Positions 61,854-64,000 of a stretch of DNA of 64,000 nt are shown piece after piece; positions within the stretch are counted from its first letter, which is position 1; each line of letters begins with the position of its first letter. This DNA comes from PHAA01 sp963665865 (GTDB taxonomy: Bacteria; Bacillota; Syntrophomonadia; Syntrophomonadales; Syntrophomonadaceae): contig CAXXWF010000001.1 of the NCBI GenBank assembly GCA_963665865.2, forward strand, positions 1-64,000, in the 5' to 3' direction. Position numbers and translations under genes: made by a program. The notes under the pieces were generated by a model. That model searched no databases. It had not been told where the DNA came from and saw only the letters and a list, made by a program, of their open reading frames with translations.

Positions 61854-61912
61854 AACCGGATATTAAATTGACCGCAGTTATTTTTGCACCAAATAGCAGC
61901 GGTCATCCGGTT
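61854..61912 (+). other. Two-part long hairpin
   Basis: AACCGGA and TGACCGC (61854-61875, separated by 8 bases) pair perfectly with GCGGTCA and TCCGGTT (61899-61912, directly adjacent). The result is a 14-bp stem with a one-sided 8-base bulge and a 23-base loop. No T-run follows. It may be a structured RNA or a DNA-binding site. Confidence 0.55.
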
Positions 61913-61952
61913 CTGGATAATCTTATGCCTGAACTACGTAACGAAATGAATC

Positions 61953-61982
61953 TTGACAGTCTTGCCTTTACAGGATTAATAT
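61953..61982 (+). promoter_or_regulatory. Sigma-70-type promoter of the ABC transporter
   Basis: TTGACA at 61953-61958 and TAATAT at 61977-61982 with 18-base spacing (or TTAATA at 17). It lies about 190 bases before the substrate-binding protein gene. Confidence 0.5.
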
Positions 61983-62114
61983 GGTAATCAGGGTAGGATA
62001 GTTAAAAATGCAGAAGTAACGCTTGGTATCAGCAAACTTAATAATAGGGTAGTTCTATATAGAATAGTAGTAACAGTGCCAATCATGGTTATGTCTATGT
62101 AAGATGCGAACTTT

Positions 62115-62135
62115 GCTCCTACCGGGGGCTTTTTT
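62115..62135 (+). terminator. Short terminator-like hairpin in the transporter leader
   Basis: GCTCC and GGGGC pair (one wobble), followed by TTTTTT, 40 bases before the transporter start. In the leader it could act as an attenuator. Confidence 0.45.
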
Positions 62136-62174
62136 AATTTTCTGACCCGAAATTTATTAAGAGGGAGAATTTAG

Positions 62175-63176
62175 ATGAGAAAACCGATAAAATCAATAGT
62201 AATGCTGGTATGCTTATCAATCCTGATGATGTCACTGGCAGGGTGTGCTAAGAAGGATACCGCACAATCTCCACAGAGCAGCAAAAAATTACAGATAGGG
62301 ATCGTCCAGATTGTCGAGCATCCGTCACTGAATACTATTAGAGAGTCTTTAATACAGGAAATGGCGAAAGAAGGATTCAAAGACAGCGATAATATTGTAA
62401 TTGATTATCAGAATGCTCAAGGTGATCAGACTAATCTTAAGACCATATGTCAGAAGTTTGTAAGTAATAAGTATGATCTGATAATAGCCATTGCAACTCC
62501 ATCAGCCCAGGCTGCAGTAGGCGAAACCAAAGACATACCCATTGTTTTCTCAGCTTGTACTGACCCACTGGGATCAGGCTTGGTAACTAATCTACAGAAT
62601 CCTGGAGGTAATGTAACCGGTACTTCAGATGCGATATCCGCCCAGAAAATTATGGAACTAGCCAAGCGCATTACCCCCAATATCAAAACTGTAGGCGCTC
62701 TATACACTTCCAGCGAGACTAATTCAGTATCGGTTATTAAGAATCTGAAAGAATACGCCGCTCAAAATGGTATGACGGTTGTAGAAGCAACCATCAGCAA
62801 TTCTTCGGAAGTGCAGCAGGCAGTCACTTCATTGGTGGGCAAGGTAGATGCGATTTTTTCACCCATTGATAATACTGTGGCCTCAGCTATGCCACTGGTT
62901 GCTCAGGTGGCCAATAAGGCTAAAAAACCAGTGTACGTAGGAGCTGATTCTATGGTAAAAGACGGTGGTCTGGCTACATTTGGCATCAATTACACCATCC
63001 TGGGGCAGGAGACCGGTAAAATGGCGGTTCAAATCTTGAACGGCAAAAAACCCGGTGATATTCCGGTTATGACTATGACTGACATGGACATCTATGTTAA
63101 TACGGACACAGCTGCTGCCATCGGCATTACTATTCCTGATGATGTGTTAAAACAAGCCAAGGTGTTAGGCAAATAA
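62175..63176 (+). CDS. ABC transporter substrate-binding lipoprotein (TrpX-like)
   Basis: A 333-residue exported protein. The N-terminal signal ends in the lipobox LAGC at ~24, so it is lipid-anchored outside the membrane. The mature part begins KLQIGIVQIVEHPSLNTIRE and belongs to the ABC_sub_bind family (IVFSACTDPLGSGLV; NPGGNVTGTSDA; VYVGADSMVKDGGLATFGI), whose members include TrpX and other aromatic amino acid or uncharacterised binders. GAGGGAGA precedes ATG 62175. It is followed after 22 bases by its permease. The ligand is not evident from the sequence. Confidence 0.92.
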   Translation: MRKPIKSIVMLVCLSILMMSLAGCAKKDTAQSPQSSKKLQIGIVQIVEHPSLNTIRESLIQEMAKEGFKDSDNIVIDYQNAQGDQTNLKTICQKFVSNKYDLIIAIATPSAQAAVGETKDIPIVFSACTDPLGSGLVTNLQNPGGNVTGTSDAISAQKIMELAKRITPNIKTVGALYTSSETNSVSVIKNLKEYAAQNGMTVVEATISNSSEVQQAVTSLVGKVDAIFSPIDNTVASAMPLVAQVANKAKKPVYVGADSMVKDGGLATFGINYTILGQETGKMAVQILNGKKPGDIPVMTMTDMDIYVNTDTAAAIGITIPDDVLKQAKVLGK

Positions 63177-63198
63177 ATTCAAAGGAGTCTATGCTTAA

Positions 63199-64000
63199 AT
63201 GAGTCTTATGGCATTTCAAGGCTCGGTGGAACTCGGCATTATATATGCCATAATGGCTCTGGGAGTCTTTATCTCGTTTCGCACCTTAAATATTCCTGAT
63301 CTTACCGTAGATGGCAGCTTCGTATTGGGAGCCGCCTTCTCGGCCGTATATTGCAGCAATGGGCAGCCCCTAACCGGGCTGTTACTTGCGTTTATAGCGG
63401 GGTGTTTAGCAGGATCCGTAACCGCCCTCTTCCACACCAAGCTGGAAATTCAACCATTACTGGCCGGGATTCTGGTGATGCTAGGATTATATTCCATTAA
63501 CCTGAAGGTAATGGGCACCCGCGCCAATATCCCCCTGATTCATAAGACCACCGTCTTCAGTACCTTAGCGGGCACACCGCTTGAAACTCAAGCTAAGCTT
63601 ATTATACCGCTGGTCTTGCTCGTGGTCATATTGATTTTATTGTTTCTGTTTTTAAAGACTAAACTAGGCTTTGTACTTCGAGCCACCGGCGACAATAATC
63701 AGATGGTTAGAGCCCTGGGGGTAAATACAGATACTATCATTCTGATCGGCCTGGCTCTTTCCAATGGACTGGTAGCTCTTTCCGGTGCTCTGCTAGCCCA
63801 GTATCAGTCCTTCACTGATATCAGCATGGGTATTGGTATGGTAATCATAGGACTCGCTTCAGTTATTGTCGGAGAAGTTATTTTTGGGGTGAATTCATTG
63901 CTGCGGCGTTTGATCGCAGTTGTCCTCGGAGCAATACTCTACCGCCTGGTTATTGCCGTTGCTCTGGAGATGGGCATGCCCGCTAACGATCTGAAACTGG
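63199..64000 (+). CDS. ABC transporter permease (TrpY-like), cut by window end
   Basis: The first 267 codons of a branched-chain-amino-acid-type permease. Starting at ATG 63199 (AAAGGAG upstream), it has about eight hydrophobic segments (GIIYAIMALGVFISFRTL; LLLAFIAGCLAGSVTALF; IIPLVLLVVILILLFLFL) and the cytoplasmic coupling motif GDNNQMVRALGVN. It is the membrane partner of the lipoprotein upstream. The ATPase gene presumably follows beyond the window. A short ATG at 63191 leads to an immediate stop and is not the start. Confidence 0.93.
   Translation, partial: MSLMAFQGSVELGIIYAIMALGVFISFRTLNIPDLTVDGSFVLGAAFSAVYCSNGQPLTGLLLAFIAGCLAGSVTALFHTKLEIQPLLAGILVMLGLYSINLKVMGTRANIPLIHKTTVFSTLAGTPLETQAKLIIPLVLLVVILILLFLFLKTKLGFVLRATGDNNQMVRALGVNTDTIILIGLALSNGLVALSGALLAQYQSFTDISMGIGMVIIGLASVIVGEVIFGVNSLLRRLIAVVLGAILYRLVIAVALEMGMPANDLKL

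Larger units (their letters stand above)
61776..62174 (+). other. Structured intergenic and leader region
   Basis: No gene is seen. GGAGCGT/ACGCTCC near 61820-61851 may terminate the upstream operon. A longer hairpin at 61854-61912 is listed separately. After the promoter at 61953, ~130 bases of leader precede a short terminator-like hairpin (62115-62135). I recognise no known riboswitch or T-box motif. Confidence 0.5.

Noticed and set aside
62010..62100. T-box leader for a tryptophan transporter
   Set aside because: The conserved T-box sequence (AGGGTGGNACCGCG) and a specifier loop could not be found.

Overview
The window looks like chromosomal DNA of a low-to-mid GC anaerobic Firmicute of the Syntrophomonas type, a syntrophic fatty-acid oxidiser. 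It carries several paralogous sets of short-chain beta-oxidation genes (3-hydroxyacyl-CoA dehydrogenase, crotonase, thiolase, a 611-residue acyl-CoA dehydrogenase, butyrate-type CoA transferase), an enoate/dienoyl-CoA reductase operon, and several PAS-type sigma-54 activators. The genus assignment is inferred from gene content, not from a marker gene.

Layout. (1) 1-12.4 kb: a beta-oxidation block whose first 9,993 bases match 46960-56951. I found only single-base indels between the two copies. Five of these break genes in the left copy (CoA transferase, thiolase, acyl-CoA dehydrogenase, four-PAS regulator, hydroxyacyl-CoA dehydrogenase). The block ends in the wreck of a third thiolase/acyl-CoA dehydrogenase pair. 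(2) 12.5-29.7 kb: a sigma-54 activator (CBS-PAS-AAA-Fis), then two divergent gene sets with likely sigma-54 promoters facing away from a 1.1-kb intergenic region. Leftward lie a glutaconate-type CoA transferase (two subunits), a dienoyl-CoA reductase-like flavoprotein, a PaaG-like isomerase, an acyl-CoA dehydrogenase and a metallo-hydrolase. Rightward lie a glycyl radical enzyme with unusual active-site motifs, its radical-SAM activase and two different biotin-type carboxyltransferase subunits. This is the best candidate for an undescribed pathway. (3) 29.7-38 kb: an accessory graveyard with a broken IS200-like element, an HxlR/SRPBCC pair, an MNT antitoxin with a truncated HEPN partner, an IS110 element inside a DUF6904-like gene, a frameshifted SEC-C gene, a Fic AMP-transferase, GGGTGGCA repeats and the 3' half of a tRNA-Thr. 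It looks like the remains of an integrated element. (4) 38-43.4 kb: a small hypothetical gene, a gamma-glutamylcyclotransferase-like gene, a GtrA/GtrB/membrane glycosyltransferase module and a His/Asn/Asp-rich protein. (5) 43.6-61.8 kb: two complete beta-oxidation operons, each preceded by a PAS sigma-54 activator, a terminator and a sigma-54 promoter. (6) 61.8-64 kb: a leader region and a TrpXYZ-like ABC transporter, cut by the window end.

How it works together. The two operons at 45.4-52.0 and 55.2-61.8 kb each encode hydroxyacyl-CoA dehydrogenase, crotonase, thiolase, acyl-CoA dehydrogenase, a CoA transferase and a small conserved protein, which is enough to activate butyrate and oxidise it to acetyl-CoA. 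The repeated architecture of activator gene, terminator, sigma-54 promoter and operon implies ligand-sensing control by PAS domains. Coordinates, motifs and repeats were read by eye. Family assignments rest on recognisable motifs, not on database searches.
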